A DNA stretch of 34,419 nt from Halobacteriales archaeon QS_9_68_17 (GTDB taxonomy: Archaea; Halobacteriota; Halobacteria; Halobacteriales; Natronoarchaeaceae): NCBI GenBank assembly GCA_003023565.1, contig PXSA01000009.1, positions 48,952 through 83,370 of the forward strand. Direction: 5' to 3'. Shown here in pieces: positions 1 to 7,618 of this stretch. The position numbers and the translations under genes are program-made. The notes beneath the pieces are model-generated. The model saw only the letters and a program-made list of their open reading frames with translations. It searched no databases and was not told the DNA's origin. Positions within the stretch are counted from its first letter, which is position 1. Each line of letters opens with the position of its first letter.

Positions 1-231
1 GTCAAGGACGACTACACCGTCACCGGCTCCGGCATGCAGGTCGCCTACGGCCTCCTCGAACAGGAGTACGAGCCGGGCCTCTCCAACGAGGAAGCCAAGA
101 CCGTCGCCGCTCGCGCCATCCGGAACGCCGCGGAGCGCGACACTGGCTCCGGCAACGGCGTCTACCTCGCCGAGATCACCGGCGACGGCGTCGACATCCA
201 GGGCCACGAGGACTTCGACGACGCGGTATAA
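1..231 (+). CDS. psmB: Proteasome beta subunit, C-terminal part
   Basis: The frame is open from the first base and ends at TAA 229-231, so only the last 76 codons are present. The peptide has the terminal segment of archaeal 20S proteasome beta subunits: a glycine-containing strand (VTGSGMQVAYG), then the LLEQEY helix start, an AARAIRNAAERD helix and the SGNGVYLAEIT strand. The catalytic N-terminal threonine lies outside the window. In the cell the beta ring supplies the proteolytic sites of the self-compartmentalised protease. The family call is from motif recognition. Whether this is the only beta paralogue of the genome cannot be seen here. Confidence 0.93.
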   Translation, partial: VKDDYTVTGSGMQVAYGLLEQEYEPGLSNEEAKTVAARAIRNAAERDTGSGNGVYLAEITGDGVDIQGHEDFDDAV

Positions 232-310
232 ACGGACCGCGTCCCGACGGCCGGGGTCGTCGTGCAGCACCGAACGACACTTTTTGTACGAACGCGCCGA
301 ACGTCGGCGC

Positions 311-1540
311 ATGAAGACCATCAAGGACAGCGTCCACGACCACATCGAGGTGGACGGCGTGGCGCGCGACCTGCTGGACACGCCCGAGGTCCAGCGGCTC
401 CGTCGGATCAAGCAACTCGGGACAGTCTCGCTGGTCTACCCCTCCGCGAACCACACCCGCTTCGAGCACAGCCTCGGGGTGTACCACCTCGCCTGTGAGG
501 CGCTCTCGCAACTCGGCGTTCAAGGGCGGCGGAAGGCCCGCGTCGAGGCCGCCGCCATGCTCCACGACGTGGGCCACTGCCCGTACAGCCACAACGTCGA
601 GGAACTCGTCTACCGGCGCACCGGGAAGTACCACGACGACGTTCACGACCTGATCGCGGAGGGCGCGGTCGACGACGTCCTCCGGGAACACGACATTTCA
701 CCGGAGTCCGTCGCGGATCTCGTCGCGGGCGAGGGGCGGTTCGGTCAGATCGTCTCGGGGGAACTGGACGTCGACCGGATGGACTACCTCGTGCGGGACG
801 CCCACCACACCGGCGTCCCCTACGGCACCATCGACCACGAGCGGCTCGTGCGCGAACTCACCTTCGTCGACGGCGAACTCGTGCTGGCCGAGGGGAACGT
901 TCAGGCCGCCGAGAGCCTGCTCGTCGCGCGGGCGCTGATGACCCCGCCGGTCTACAGCCACCACGTCGCCCGGATCAGCAAGTCGATGCTCCGCCGTGCG
1001 ACCGAACGCCTGCTTGATGAGACCGACCGCACCGCCGAGGAACTCCGCCGGATGGACGACCCGGGCCTGCTCGCCGCGCTCCGCGGGACGGAGGCCACCG
1101 CGGCGACCGCCCGACGGCTCTGCGAGCGGGACCTGTTCAAGCGGGCGCTGTGGGTCGAACTGAAGGACGTTCCGGAGAGCGTCCTCGCGGTGAACCACGA
1201 CGTGATCCGCGAGTCCGAGCGCGAGATAGCGGACGCGGCCGGCGTCGACCCAGACCACGTGGTCCTCGACGTGCCCGACCGCCCGACGATGACGGAGTCG
1301 ACGACGCGGGTGGCCGTCGCCGGCGACTTCCGTCGCCTCGACGAGCAGTCGCCGCTCGTGGAGGCGCTCCGCGCGGCCCAGCGCTCCCAGTGGCGCTGCG
1401 GGGTGTACGCGCCCGCGGACATCACCGGCCGCGTCGGGCAGGCGGCGGTCGAGACGCTGGGGCTGGACATCGACGGCACGCTGGTCAACGAGCGCCGGAG
1501 CGAGTGGAACGCCCGCCTCGACGAGTTCGGCGACCGGTGA
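311..1540 (+). CDS. HD-domain phosphohydrolase (SAMHD1/dGTPase-like)
   Basis: A 409-residue protein. The start at 311 is preferred over the in-frame codon at 284 because MKTIKDSVHDHIEV is the usual beginning of the family and a T-rich TATA element (279-287) lies about 28 bases upstream, which fits a leaderless mRNA. Metal-binding residues of the HD superfamily are visible: His53 in FEHSLGVYHL, His85-Asp86 in LHDVGHCPYSH, and the downstream ELDVDRMDYLVRDAHHTG segment that is a hallmark of SAMHD1/YpgQ-like dNTP or nucleotide hydrolases. The substrate cannot be inferred beyond a phosphorylated nucleotide. It follows psmB by about 80 bases and has its own promoter. Confidence 0.88.
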   Translation: MKTIKDSVHDHIEVDGVARDLLDTPEVQRLRRIKQLGTVSLVYPSANHTRFEHSLGVYHLACEALSQLGVQGRRKARVEAAAMLHDVGHCPYSHNVEELVYRRTGKYHDDVHDLIAEGAVDDVLREHDISPESVADLVAGEGRFGQIVSGELDVDRMDYLVRDAHHTGVPYGTIDHERLVRELTFVDGELVLAEGNVQAAESLLVARALMTPPVYSHHVARISKSMLRRATERLLDETDRTAEELRRMDDPGLLAALRGTEATAATARRLCERDLFKRALWVELKDVPESVLAVNHDVIRESEREIADAAGVDPDHVVLDVPDRPTMTESTTRVAVAGDFRRLDEQSPLVEALRAAQRSQWRCGVYAPADITGRVGQAAVETLGLDIDGTLVNERRSEWNARLDEFGDR

Positions 1541-1631
1541 GGTGACGGGGAGAGCGACGGCGGTCGTCGAGGGGGCGGCGACCGCTCTCCGAGGCGGGGG
1601 ACTCAATACGGAGTCCTCACAACCCGAAACC

Positions 1632-2645
1632 ATGGAGATAGAGGGGACCGTACTCCGCGGCCGCGAGTTCGAACCAGTCGAGGGACGGGTCGTCGTCGAG
1701 GACGGCGAGATAGCCGCCGTCGAGGAGGCGTCCGCCGAGGGTGACGCCATCGTGTTCCCGGCGTTCGTCAACGCGCACACGCACATCGGCGACTCCATCG
1801 CCAAGGAGGCCGGCGGCGGCCTCACGCTCGAAGAACTGGTCGCGCCGCCCGACGGGCTGAAACACCGCCTGCTCCGGGCCGCCGACCGCGCCGAACTCGT
1901 CGAGGGGATGCGCCGCTCCCTGCGGTTCATGCGCGACAGCGGCACGGCCGCGACCGTCGAGTTCCGCGAGGGCGACGTCGAGGGCGTCGAGACGATCCGC
2001 GAGGCCGCCGACGGGCTGGACGTCGACCCCGTCGTCCTCGGCCGGGAGTCCGTCGCCGCGATGGAGGCGGCCGACGGCTTCGGCGCGAGCGGCGCGAACG
2101 ACGCGAACTTCGACCGCGAGCGCGAGGCGACCCGTGAGGCCGGAAAGCTGTTCGGCATCCACGCCGGCGAGGTCGACGCCTCCGACATCGACCCCGCGAT
2201 GGACCTGAACCCGGACTTCCTCGTCCACATGGTCCACCCCGAACCGGTCCACCTGGACCGCCTCGAAGACAGCGAGACGCCGGTCGTCCTCTGTCCGCGC
2301 TCGAACGTCGTCACCGACGTGGGCCTGCCGCCGGTCGACGAACTGCGCGAGCGGACGGCCCTCGCGCTCGGGACGGACAACGTGATGACGAACAGCCCGT
2401 CGATGTTCCGCGAGATGGCGTTCGCGTCGAAGCTGTTCGACCTGCCGGCCGACGAGGTGCTGCGGATGGCGACGGTCAACGGCGCGGAGATAGCGGGCCT
2501 GAACTGCGGCGTCGTCGAACCCGGCCGGGACGCGAAGCTACTCGTGCTCGATGGCGGTTCGGACAACCTCGCCGGGGCGCAGGACGTGGTTCGCGCCGTC
2601 GTTCGCCGCGCCGACACCGCCGACGTGGAGCGCGTGGTGCTGTAA
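1632..2645 (+). CDS. Amidohydrolase family metal-dependent hydrolase
   Basis: A 337-residue protein of the TIM-barrel amidohydrolase superfamily, the branch containing chlorohydrolases, SsnA and cytosine/guanine deaminase-like enzymes. The short N-terminal beta domain (residues 1-40) is followed by the metal site HAH/HTH-type motif in FVNAHTHIGD (His49, His51), further histidines in GIHAGE and VHMVHPEPVH, and the late aspartate in GTDNVMTNSP. The C-terminal beta segment ends in PGRDAKLLVLDG, typical of the family. The open frame extends back to 1542, but the added residues look like intergenic translation, and METMEIEG contains the likely start. The substrate is unknown. The family usually has 380-450 residues, so this is a short member. 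Confidence 0.86.
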   Translation: MEIEGTVLRGREFEPVEGRVVVEDGEIAAVEEASAEGDAIVFPAFVNAHTHIGDSIAKEAGGGLTLEELVAPPDGLKHRLLRAADRAELVEGMRRSLRFMRDSGTAATVEFREGDVEGVETIREAADGLDVDPVVLGRESVAAMEAADGFGASGANDANFDREREATREAGKLFGIHAGEVDASDIDPAMDLNPDFLVHMVHPEPVHLDRLEDSETPVVLCPRSNVVTDVGLPPVDELRERTALALGTDNVMTNSPSMFREMAFASKLFDLPADEVLRMATVNGAEIAGLNCGVVEPGRDAKLLVLDGGSDNLAGAQDVVRAVVRRADTADVERVVL

Positions 2646-2733
2646 GGGGCCTTCTCGCTCGCCTCTTCACCGGCCGGCCGCGGATCGGGGGTGGGTTTTT
2701 ACGATCGTGAATCATATGTCAACGTACACCACG

Positions 2734-3249
2734 ATGTACGACCGCATCCTCGTCCCGACGGACGGGTCCGAAGGCGTCGAGCGCGCCGTCGACCACGCGA
2801 CCGAGCTGGCCGTCGCACACGGGGCGAGCCTCCACGCGGTGTACGTCGTGAACACGGCGAGCTACGGCACCCTGCCGATGGAGACGTCGTGGGAGGGCGT
2901 CGCCGACATGCTCCGCGACGAGGGGGAGGCCGCGGTCGAGCGGGTGAAGGCGATCGCGGACGAGAGGGGCGTCCCGGCCGAGGTGGCACTGGTCGACGGC
3001 ACGCCGAGCAGGGAGATAGTCCGGTACGCCGAGAGCAACGACTGCGACCTCGTCGTCATGGGGACTCACGGACGGGGCGGCATCGACCGCCTCCTGCTGG
3101 GGAGCGTCGCCGAGCGCGTCGTCCGGTCCTCCGACGTGCCCGTGCTGACGGTCCGGGTCGGGGGACGCGAGGGCGAGGTCGCCGACGGGCAAGGGGAGCG
3201 CGAAGCGGCCGGCGGGGAGTCGGGATCCGTCGCCCGGATCGAGGAGTAA
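2734..3249 (+). CDS. UspA-type universal stress protein
   Basis: A 171-residue protein with the single Usp fold. MYDRILVPTDGSEG opens the fold, and the ATP-binding loop is GTHGRGGIDRLLLGSVAE followed by SSDVPVLTVR. I chose ATG 2734 because it gives the canonical Usp N-terminus and because the T-rich element at about 2696-2703 then sits at the right distance. The in-frame ATG at 2716 would add MSTYTT. The acidic/polar tail after residue 140 (GGREGEVADGQ...) is an extension beyond the Usp domain. Usp proteins bind ATP or AMP and act in stress responses; haloarchaea carry many. It converges with birA, and 42 bases separate the two genes. Confidence 0.92.
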   Translation: MYDRILVPTDGSEGVERAVDHATELAVAHGASLHAVYVVNTASYGTLPMETSWEGVADMLRDEGEAAVERVKAIADERGVPAEVALVDGTPSREIVRYAESNDCDLVVMGTHGRGGIDRLLLGSVAERVVRSSDVPVLTVRVGGREGEVADGQGEREAAGGESGSVARIEE

Positions 3250-3291
3250 GCGTACGGGGCGGTCGGAACAGCGGACGCCCGAGCGACTCCC

Positions 3292-4218
3292 TCAACGCGG
3301 CCGCAGGTGCTCGCAGTCACCCGCGTGGACGCGCCGAGCCCCCTCGTCCGTCTCGATCACCAGCGACCCGGGGAACTCCACGTCGACGGCCGCTCCCACG
3401 ACTTCCCCCGTCGGCGTCTCGACGCGGACCTCCTCGCCGAGCGTCAGCGCGTGCTCGCGCCACGCGTCGAGCACGGCGTCCGGGGCGTCGATGAGCGCGG
3501 CGAACTCCTCCAGCAGTCGCTGGACGAACGCACGGCGGTCGATATCGCCCGCTTTCTCGCGCGCGCTCGTCCCCTGTTCGGGCAGGGCCGCCGCGTCGAC
3601 GTTCGCGTTCACGCCGACGCCGACGACCACCCAGTTGACGCGGTCCGCCTCGCCCTCCATCTCGGTCAGGATACCGGCCAGTTTCCCGCCGTCGTCCGCG
3701 GCCAGCACGTCGTTGGGCCACTTGATGCCGGCGTCGACGCCCGCCTCGCGGAGCGCGCGGGTCGTCGCGACCGCCGCGGCGAGCGTCACCAGCGGGACGT
3801 GCGCCGGCGGCTTCTCCGGCCGGACGACGACGCTCAGCCAGACGCCGCCCGACGGCGAGGTCCACTCGCGGTCGAGACGCCCCTTGCTGTGGGTTTGCTC
3901 GTCCGCGAGAACGACCACGTCGCTCTCGCCGTCCGCGGCGAGGTCGCGGGCGCGGTCGTTCGTGCTGTCGATCGCGTCGTGGTACTCCACCCCGTACGAG
4001 ACGTCCAGTCCGTGCTCGACCGCCGTGCCGCCGTAGTCGGGGACCCCCGAAAGGCGGTAGCCATCGCCGTCGCTCTCGATCTCGAACCCCTTCTCGCGGA
4101 GGGCGTCGACGTGTTTCCAGACGGCGGCGCGCGAGACGTCGAGGCGGTCGGCGAGCGCCGGTCCGGTGACGGGGCCGTCGGCCAGCGCGTCGAGCACTGC
4201 CCGGCGAGTGTCGTTCAT
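3292..4218 (-). CDS. birA: Biotin--[acetyl-CoA-carboxylase] ligase with HTH domain
   Basis: A 308-residue bifunctional-type biotin protein ligase. Residues 1-60 are a winged helix (RRAVLDALADGPVTGPALAD, VSRAAVWKHVDALREKGFEIE). The catalytic domain follows, with the biotinyl-AMP loop as a variant, SKGRLDREWTSPSGG, in place of GRGRxGR, then KWPNDVLA with its catalytic lysine, GVGVNAN, and a C-terminal SH3-like segment (GEEVRVETPTGEVVG). It attaches biotin to carboxylase carrier proteins. The winged helix suggests that it may also regulate transcription, as in BirA of E. coli; that is inference. It is transcribed alone and converges on the UspA gene. Confidence 0.94.
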   Translation of the reverse strand: MNDTRRAVLDALADGPVTGPALADRLDVSRAAVWKHVDALREKGFEIESDGDGYRLSGVPDYGGTAVEHGLDVSYGVEYHDAIDSTNDRARDLAADGESDVVVLADEQTHSKGRLDREWTSPSGGVWLSVVVRPEKPPAHVPLVTLAAAVATTRALREAGVDAGIKWPNDVLAADDGGKLAGILTEMEGEADRVNWVVVGVGVNANVDAAALPEQGTSAREKAGDIDRRAFVQRLLEEFAALIDAPDAVLDAWREHALTLGEEVRVETPTGEVVGAAVDVEFPGSLVIETDEGARRVHAGDCEHLRPR

Positions 4219-4299
4219 GCCCGGGGCTACTGGCGTGGCGGACTTGAATCCCCGAGAGAGCCGATCGGGCTGTCACCGAGCGTCGGGGGTCGTTCGGCG

Positions 4300-4494
4300 T
4301 TACTTGAACGGGCAGAACGTCTCGACCCGGTCGCGGGCGTAGCCGGCGGCGAACCCGGCCGCGCCGCCGACGCCCGCGCCGACGCCGCCGGCGACCGGGC
4401 CGAACGGCTTCCCGAGCTTCGCGCCGGTCTTCGCGCCCTTCGCTGCGCCTTCGTTCGCGTGCGATCCGGACGATCCGAACGGTCCGATAGGCAT
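4300..4494 (-). CDS. Small glycine-zipper protein
   Basis: A 64-residue protein. I chose ATG at 4494 as the start because the longer frame runs backwards through the HxlR gene. Residues 17-52 are dominated by Gly and Ala at helical spacing (AKGAKTGAKLGKPFGP, then VAGGVGAGVGGAAGFAAGYA), a glycine-zipper pattern that commonly inserts into or associates with membranes. It ends in RDRVETFCPFK with a single cysteine. No export signal is obvious before the zipper. Similar compositions occur in class II bacteriocin-like peptides, in holins and in many uncharacterised haloarchaeal small proteins. I do not recognise a named family. It lies 35 bases downstream of the HxlR regulator on the same strand and could be co-transcribed with it. 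Confidence 0.72.
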   Translation of the reverse strand: MPIGPFGSSGSHANEGAAKGAKTGAKLGKPFGPVAGGVGAGVGGAAGFAAGYARDRVETFCPFK

Positions 4495-4529
4495 GGTCGT
4501 TTGAGCGCTCGTTCGGAGGGACCGTAACT

Positions 4530-4871
4530 CTACCCCTCGTCCAGCCACTCCGTCGCCCACGCCTCTATCTCGTCGAAGACGGGACAGAGCGAGCGGCCCT
4601 TGTCGGTGAGGCTGTAGTAGGTGGCGACCGGTGCGTCCTCCTCCAGTCGGCGCGTGACGAACCCGAGGTCGGTCAGGTCGTCGAGCACGCGGGAGAGCGT
4701 TCGGGAGTTCGCGCCCGTCGAGCGTTTCAGCTCGTTGAACCGCTTCTCGCCCCCCTGGAGGTCGTTGAGGACGATCAGTCGCCACTGCGAGCCGATCTGT
4801 TCCAGCGATTCGACGACGTCGCAAGCGCTCTCGTTTTTCTCTTCCGGCGAGGGACTTCGTTCCAGAGACAT
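4530..4871 (-). CDS. HxlR-family winged-helix transcriptional regulator
   Basis: A 113-residue protein with the HxlR signature: an N-terminal cysteine (ACDVVESLEQIGSQWRLIVLNDL), FNELKRSTGANSRTLSRVLDDLTDLGFVTR as the helix-turn-helix, and YSLTDKGRSLCPVFDEIEAWATEWL at the C-terminus. Bacterial relatives sense aldehydes, quinones or redox changes through the conserved cysteine. The gene is divergent from the DoxX gene, and the intergenic region carries a perfect inverted repeat. An autoregulated, divergently controlled redox-linked pair is the simplest inference. Confidence 0.93.
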   Translation of the reverse strand: MSLERSPSPEEKNESACDVVESLEQIGSQWRLIVLNDLQGGEKRFNELKRSTGANSRTLSRVLDDLTDLGFVTRRLEEDAPVATYYSLTDKGRSLCPVFDEIEAWATEWLDEG

Positions 4872-4876
4872 CGGTG

Positions 4877-4935
4877 TTACCTGCTTACCCCTCCGTCCGG
4901 GAACGACTAAAGGGTTCGTGTCCGTACCAGGTAAC
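4877..4935. promoter_or_regulatory. Divergent promoter with inverted repeat GTTACCTG/CAGGTAAC
   Basis: GTTACCTG at 4877-4884 is the exact reverse complement of CAGGTAAC at 4928-4935, with 43 bases between them. Midway lies CTAAAG (about 4908-4913), which can serve as a weak TATA element in either direction: about 29 bases before ATG 4939 on the plus strand and about 37 bases before the HxlR start on the minus strand. Each arm therefore lies near a predicted transcription start. This placement would suit a repressor such as the HxlR protein next door. The repeat is directly seen; the binding is inferred. Confidence 0.55.
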
Positions 4936-4938
4936 GTG

Positions 4939-5007
4939 ATGAAACCGGATTCCGCGACGCTAGCTCAGTCCCGTCCGACGACCGCCGCCCCCGGAGGTGC
5001 CGCCTGA
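4939..5007 (+). CDS. Possible 22-residue leader peptide before doxX
   Basis: The first ATG after the predicted promoter opens a 22-codon frame (MKPDSATLAQSRPTTAAPGGAA) whose TGA stop overlaps the DoxX ATG as TGATG (5005-5009). A Shine-Dalgarno-like GGAGGTG lies about 8 bases before the DoxX start, inside this frame. Leaderless translation of the short frame followed by coupled reinitiation at DoxX is plausible. The alternative is an ordinary untranslated leader. The peptide has no recognisable domain. Confidence 0.3.
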   Translation: MKPDSATLAQSRPTTAAPGGAA

Positions 5008-5423
5008 TGGCGCTCGGACTCTCCGCGGCCGGCGAGGTCGCGTTCCTGGTCGGCCGCGTCCTGTTCGGTGCCGTGCTGGCGTTCACCGGTCTGAACCACT
5101 TCCTCGACGCTGACGCGATGACGGGCTACGCCGAGTCCAAGGGCCTCCCCGCGGCGCGTCTGTCGGTACTCACGAGCGGCGGGTTGCTCATCGTCGGCGG
5201 CCTGCTGGTCGCGCTGGGTCTCTTCCCCCTCGTCGGTGCCGGCGCGCTGGCGGCGTTCCTGCTCGTGGCCACGCCGACGATGCACGACTTCTGGAACGTC
5301 GAGGACCCCCAGCAGCGTCGGAGCGAGATGACCGACTTCCTGAAAAACGTCGCGCTGTTCGGCACCGCGCTCGCCCTGCTCGCCCTCGCGGGGGAGCCGT
5401 GGCCGTACGCCCTCTCGCTCTGA
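5007..5423 (+). CDS. DoxX-family membrane protein
   Basis: A 138-residue hydrophobic protein with four predicted membrane segments: around residues 8-28 (GEVAFLVGRVLFGAVLAFTG), 52-74 (LSVLTSGGLLIVGGLLVALG), 75-92 (LFPLVGAGALAAFLLVA) and 113-130. The LNHFLDADAMTGYAESKGLPAA loop after the first helix and TPTMHDFWNV are typical of DoxX/DoxD-like proteins, which are linked to quinone or thiol redox chemistry. GGAGGTG upstream supports this start. It lies divergent to an HxlR regulator, a combination often seen for redox-responsive DoxX genes. Confidence 0.9.
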   Translation: MALGLSAAGEVAFLVGRVLFGAVLAFTGLNHFLDADAMTGYAESKGLPAARLSVLTSGGLLIVGGLLVALGLFPLVGAGALAAFLLVATPTMHDFWNVEDPQQRRSEMTDFLKNVALFGTALALLALAGEPWPYALSL

Positions 5424-5435
5424 CCCGGTAACACC

Positions 5436-5454
5436 CGCGTCACCCGGTGACGCG
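5436..5454 (+). terminator. Perfect hairpin after doxX
   Basis: CGCGTCACC (5436-5444) and GGTGACGCG (5446-5454) are exact reverse complements separated by one C. The hairpin begins 13 bases after the DoxX stop codon. No T-tract follows, and archaeal termination mainly uses T-tracts, so a role in RNA 3'-end stability or as a protein-binding palindrome is equally possible. Confidence 0.35.
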
Positions 5455-5597
5455 ACCGTCCGCGGTCCGTTAAGACCCCATAGCGATTACCCACCCGTAC
5501 CCGAGACCCGACGCTTGTCGGCCGCGACGCGCGTCGGAGCGGGCACCGACACCCGACGTGCCGCCCGCGGCCGCCGATCTCAGTGCCTGAGACACCC

Positions 5598-6071
5598 ATG
5601 ACCGACGAACCCCCCGAAACGACCGGACTGCACCACGTGACGAACATCTGCACCGACATGGAGGAAACGAGGGAGTTCTACGAGGACGTCCTCGGCTTCC
5701 ACACCGTCAAGATGACCGAGAACTACGACGACCCGGGGACGCCCCACTACTACTTCTCGCCCACGCCCGCGGGCGAACCGGGGACCGTCGTCTCGTACTT
5801 CGAGTACGCGGGCCAGCGCGGCGTCCCCGGCGGCGGCGCGAGCCACCACTTCGCGCTCGGCGTCGAGGACGAGGACGCCCTCCGCGAGTGGCAGGCGCGC
5901 CTCCGCGACAGCGGCGTTCGCGTCTCCGGGATCGAGGACAGGACGTACTTCAAGAGCGTCTACACGTCCGACCCGGACGGCCTCACCATCGAGTTCGCCA
6001 CCCGCGGACCGGGCTTCGACGTGAACGAGGACGAACCGGGCAGCGAGTTCATCGAGGCCCCCGAACGGTGA
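5598..6071 (+). CDS. VOC-superfamily (glyoxalase/ring-cleaving dioxygenase-like) protein
   Basis: A 157-residue protein. It opens with TGLHHVTNICTDMEETREFYEDVLGF, which carries the first metal-ligand histidine region of vicinal-oxygen-chelate proteins. SHHFALGVEDEDALREWQARLRDSG supplies the second, and YFKSVYTSDPDGLTIEFAT the terminal glutamate. The resemblance is to ring-cleaving dioxygenase-like VOC proteins; only one part of a doubled arrangement is present. An upstream in-frame GTG at 5583 would add five residues. The stop overlaps the next gene's start (GTGA, 6068-6071), so the two are translationally coupled. The substrate is unknown; the pairing with a flavin reductase hints at aromatic or quinone redox chemistry. 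Confidence 0.88.
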   Translation: MTDEPPETTGLHHVTNICTDMEETREFYEDVLGFHTVKMTENYDDPGTPHYYFSPTPAGEPGTVVSYFEYAGQRGVPGGGASHHFALGVEDEDALREWQARLRDSGVRVSGIEDRTYFKSVYTSDPDGLTIEFATRGPGFDVNEDEPGSEFIEAPER

Positions 6072-6658
6072 CGGGGATAGATCCGGACGACCTCGACGGG
6101 TCGCTGTACCGCACGCTCGCTGGCGCGGTCGTCCCCCGGCCCATCGCGTGGGTGAGTTCGCGCTCGCCCGACGGCGTGGACAACCTCGCGCCGTACAGCT
6201 TCTTCAACGTGGTGAGCGTCTCGCCGCCGGTGCTGATGTTCGCGCCCGTCGACGCGCCGGACGGGCTGAAGGACACGCCGCGCAACGCGAAGGCGGCCGG
6301 CGAGTTCGTCGTCAACGTCGTCACCGAGGACACCGTCGAGGCGATGAACGAGTCCGCCGCGACGCTCCCCGCCGACGAGAGCGAGTTCGACCGCGCCGCG
6401 GTCACCCGCGCCGACTCGGTGACCGTCGACGTGCCCCGCGTCGACGAGGCCGCCGTCGCCTTCGAGTGCTCGCTGTACGACTTCATCGACGTCGGCGGGT
6501 CCTCGATGGTCCTCGGCGAGGTGGAGTACGTCCACGTCGACGACGACGCGACGACCGACGGGAACGTCGACGTGACGAAACTCGACGCCGTGGGTCGCCT
6601 CTCCGGCAGTTACTACGCGACGACCGACGACCGGTTCGCGCTGGAGCGGCCGCCGTAG
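6068..6658 (+). CDS. Flavin reductase (DIM6/NTAB) family protein
   Basis: A 196-residue protein beginning at GTG 6068, overlapping the VOC gene by 4 bases. LAGAVVPRPIAWVSSRSPDGVDNLAPYS is the FMN-binding split-barrel core of the flavin reductase-like family. It is followed by FFNVVSVSPPVLMFAP and FVVNVVTEDTVEAMNESA. Members reduce FMN or are flavoproteins that supply reduced flavin to monooxygenases. Together with the VOC protein it forms a two-gene operon that may process a quinone-like compound; this is an inference from position. After the stop the base composition becomes AT-rich (6660-6790), marking the next promoter region. Confidence 0.9.
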   Translation: MTGIDPDDLDGSLYRTLAGAVVPRPIAWVSSRSPDGVDNLAPYSFFNVVSVSPPVLMFAPVDAPDGLKDTPRNAKAAGEFVVNVVTEDTVEAMNESAATLPADESEFDRAAVTRADSVTVDVPRVDEAAVAFECSLYDFIDVGGSSMVLGEVEYVHVDDDATTDGNVDVTKLDAVGRLSGSYYATTDDRFALERPP

Positions 6659-6796
6659 CTCCTCATAATTAATAACTCATTTGACATCCCGATCGGTGGC
6701 ACCTCGAATTCGTCCCTGACCCGGGAGCTGTCCGAACGGACAAACAATCGTTTCATCAATCAAACTGATTATTCACACCCCGGAGAACATCCGACA

Positions 6797-7249
6797 ATGC
6801 GAACCCCGGATCTCACCGCCGCGAAACGACGGACGGAAAACGCGTCTCGGCGGCGGGTGCTCTCGCTCGTCGCGGCGGGCATCGTGACCGTTTCTGGCGG
6901 GTGTACTGACTGGATCGACCGTTCCTCGGACGACGCCGATCCGACGGAACTCTGTTCGCTTACCGTCATCAACCGTGACGACGAACCACACGATGTGGAA
7001 GTCGTCGCGTACGACGACGGCGCGTCGGTCGTCGAACTCTCCGGAACGGTCGAGGGTCGAAACGGATCGGACCGGTCGCTCGCCGCAGCGGACGACCTGC
7101 CGACGGGGGTGACGACCATCGAGGGGCAGGTGGACGACAACGAGCGGCGCGAATTCGACTTGACCACCCTGTCTGGACCGCGGAGCGTCCTCGTTACTGT
7201 CGACTATGAAGGGCGGATCGGGTTCTTCCACGCCGCGGACTGCCAGTAA
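6797..7249 (+). CDS. Tat-exported lipoprotein, unknown function
   Basis: A 150-residue protein. The N-terminus carries a twin-arginine signal (ASRRRVLSLVAAG), a hydrophobic stretch and a lipobox ending in VSGGC, so the mature protein should be lipid-anchored outside the membrane, starting near Cys36. The mature part is a small beta-rich domain (CSLTVINRDDEPHDVEVVAYDDG, ...RSVLVTVDYEGRIGFFHAADC) resembling haloarchaeal Ig-like lipoproteins. No family name is recognised. The upstream 130 bases are AT-rich and hold TATA-like segments (TTAATAAC near 6668-6675, and 6765-6775). It is the last gene before the duplicated aldo/keto reductase segment. Confidence 0.82.
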   Translation: MRTPDLTAAKRRTENASRRRVLSLVAAGIVTVSGGCTDWIDRSSDDADPTELCSLTVINRDDEPHDVEVVAYDDGASVVELSGTVEGRNGSDRSLAAADDLPTGVTTIEGQVDDNERREFDLTTLSGPRSVLVTVDYEGRIGFFHAADCQ

Positions 7250-7280
7250 CCGGATGTCATGTTCCCCGCCTGCTGGTACC

Positions 7281-7495
7281 GAAACCCCGACGCGCTTGCT
7301 CGCTCCTCCACGTTTTTTCGGCCCATTCCGTACGCCGCCGCATGGAGTACAGGGCGCTCGGGTCGACCGGGATGGAGGTCCGCCGCATCCGTCTGGGCTA
7401 TGGGGTTCGGGACGAGCGACTGGCGCGAGTAGATGTTGGACGAGGAGGAGAGCCTGGACCTGAGCGACCTCGGCATCGACTTCTTCAACGCGGGC
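7281..7495 (+). repeat. Direct repeat, left copy (AKR promoter and 5' end)
   Basis: This segment repeats 12330-12562 in the same orientation. The first 32 bases (7281-7312 against 12330-12361) are identical, followed by a T-rich TATA region, the ATG and about 45 codons of the aldo/keto reductase with scattered substitutions and small deletions. Similarity fades near 7495. Together the two copies bracket the toxin-immunity cassette. Confidence 0.85.
7342..7495 (+). pseudogene. Decayed 5' fragment of aldo/keto reductase gene
   Basis: The fragment begins MEYRALGSTGMEVRRIRLG, matching MEYTTLGSTGMEVSRICLG of the intact gene at 12392. It then loses frame near 7400, where GGCTATGGGGTTCGG replaces GGCTGTATGAGCTTCGG. 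In the original frame it gains a TAG (GCGAGTAGATG against GCGAGTGGGTG), and it suffers a deletion after GAGAGCCT before the conserved ATCGACTTCTTCAACGC segment. No catalytic Lys or His part remains. It is a relic of duplication, not a functional gene. Confidence 0.9.
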
Positions 7496-7618
7496 CGTAA
7501 CCTTGGTCGCCGGCAGTGCCGCCAGCGCGGCGCTAGTCCGAACCTCTGTCCGTGACCGCGCTGATCCTTTCACAGTGGGCGAATTCTGACACCGTCGACG
7601 GCGTCGAGTCTGGCCCTC

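Noticed and set aside
698..2617. A 639-codon minus-strand open frame
   Set aside because: It is antisense to the HD and amidohydrolase genes; long antisense frames are normal in high-GC haloarchaeal DNA.
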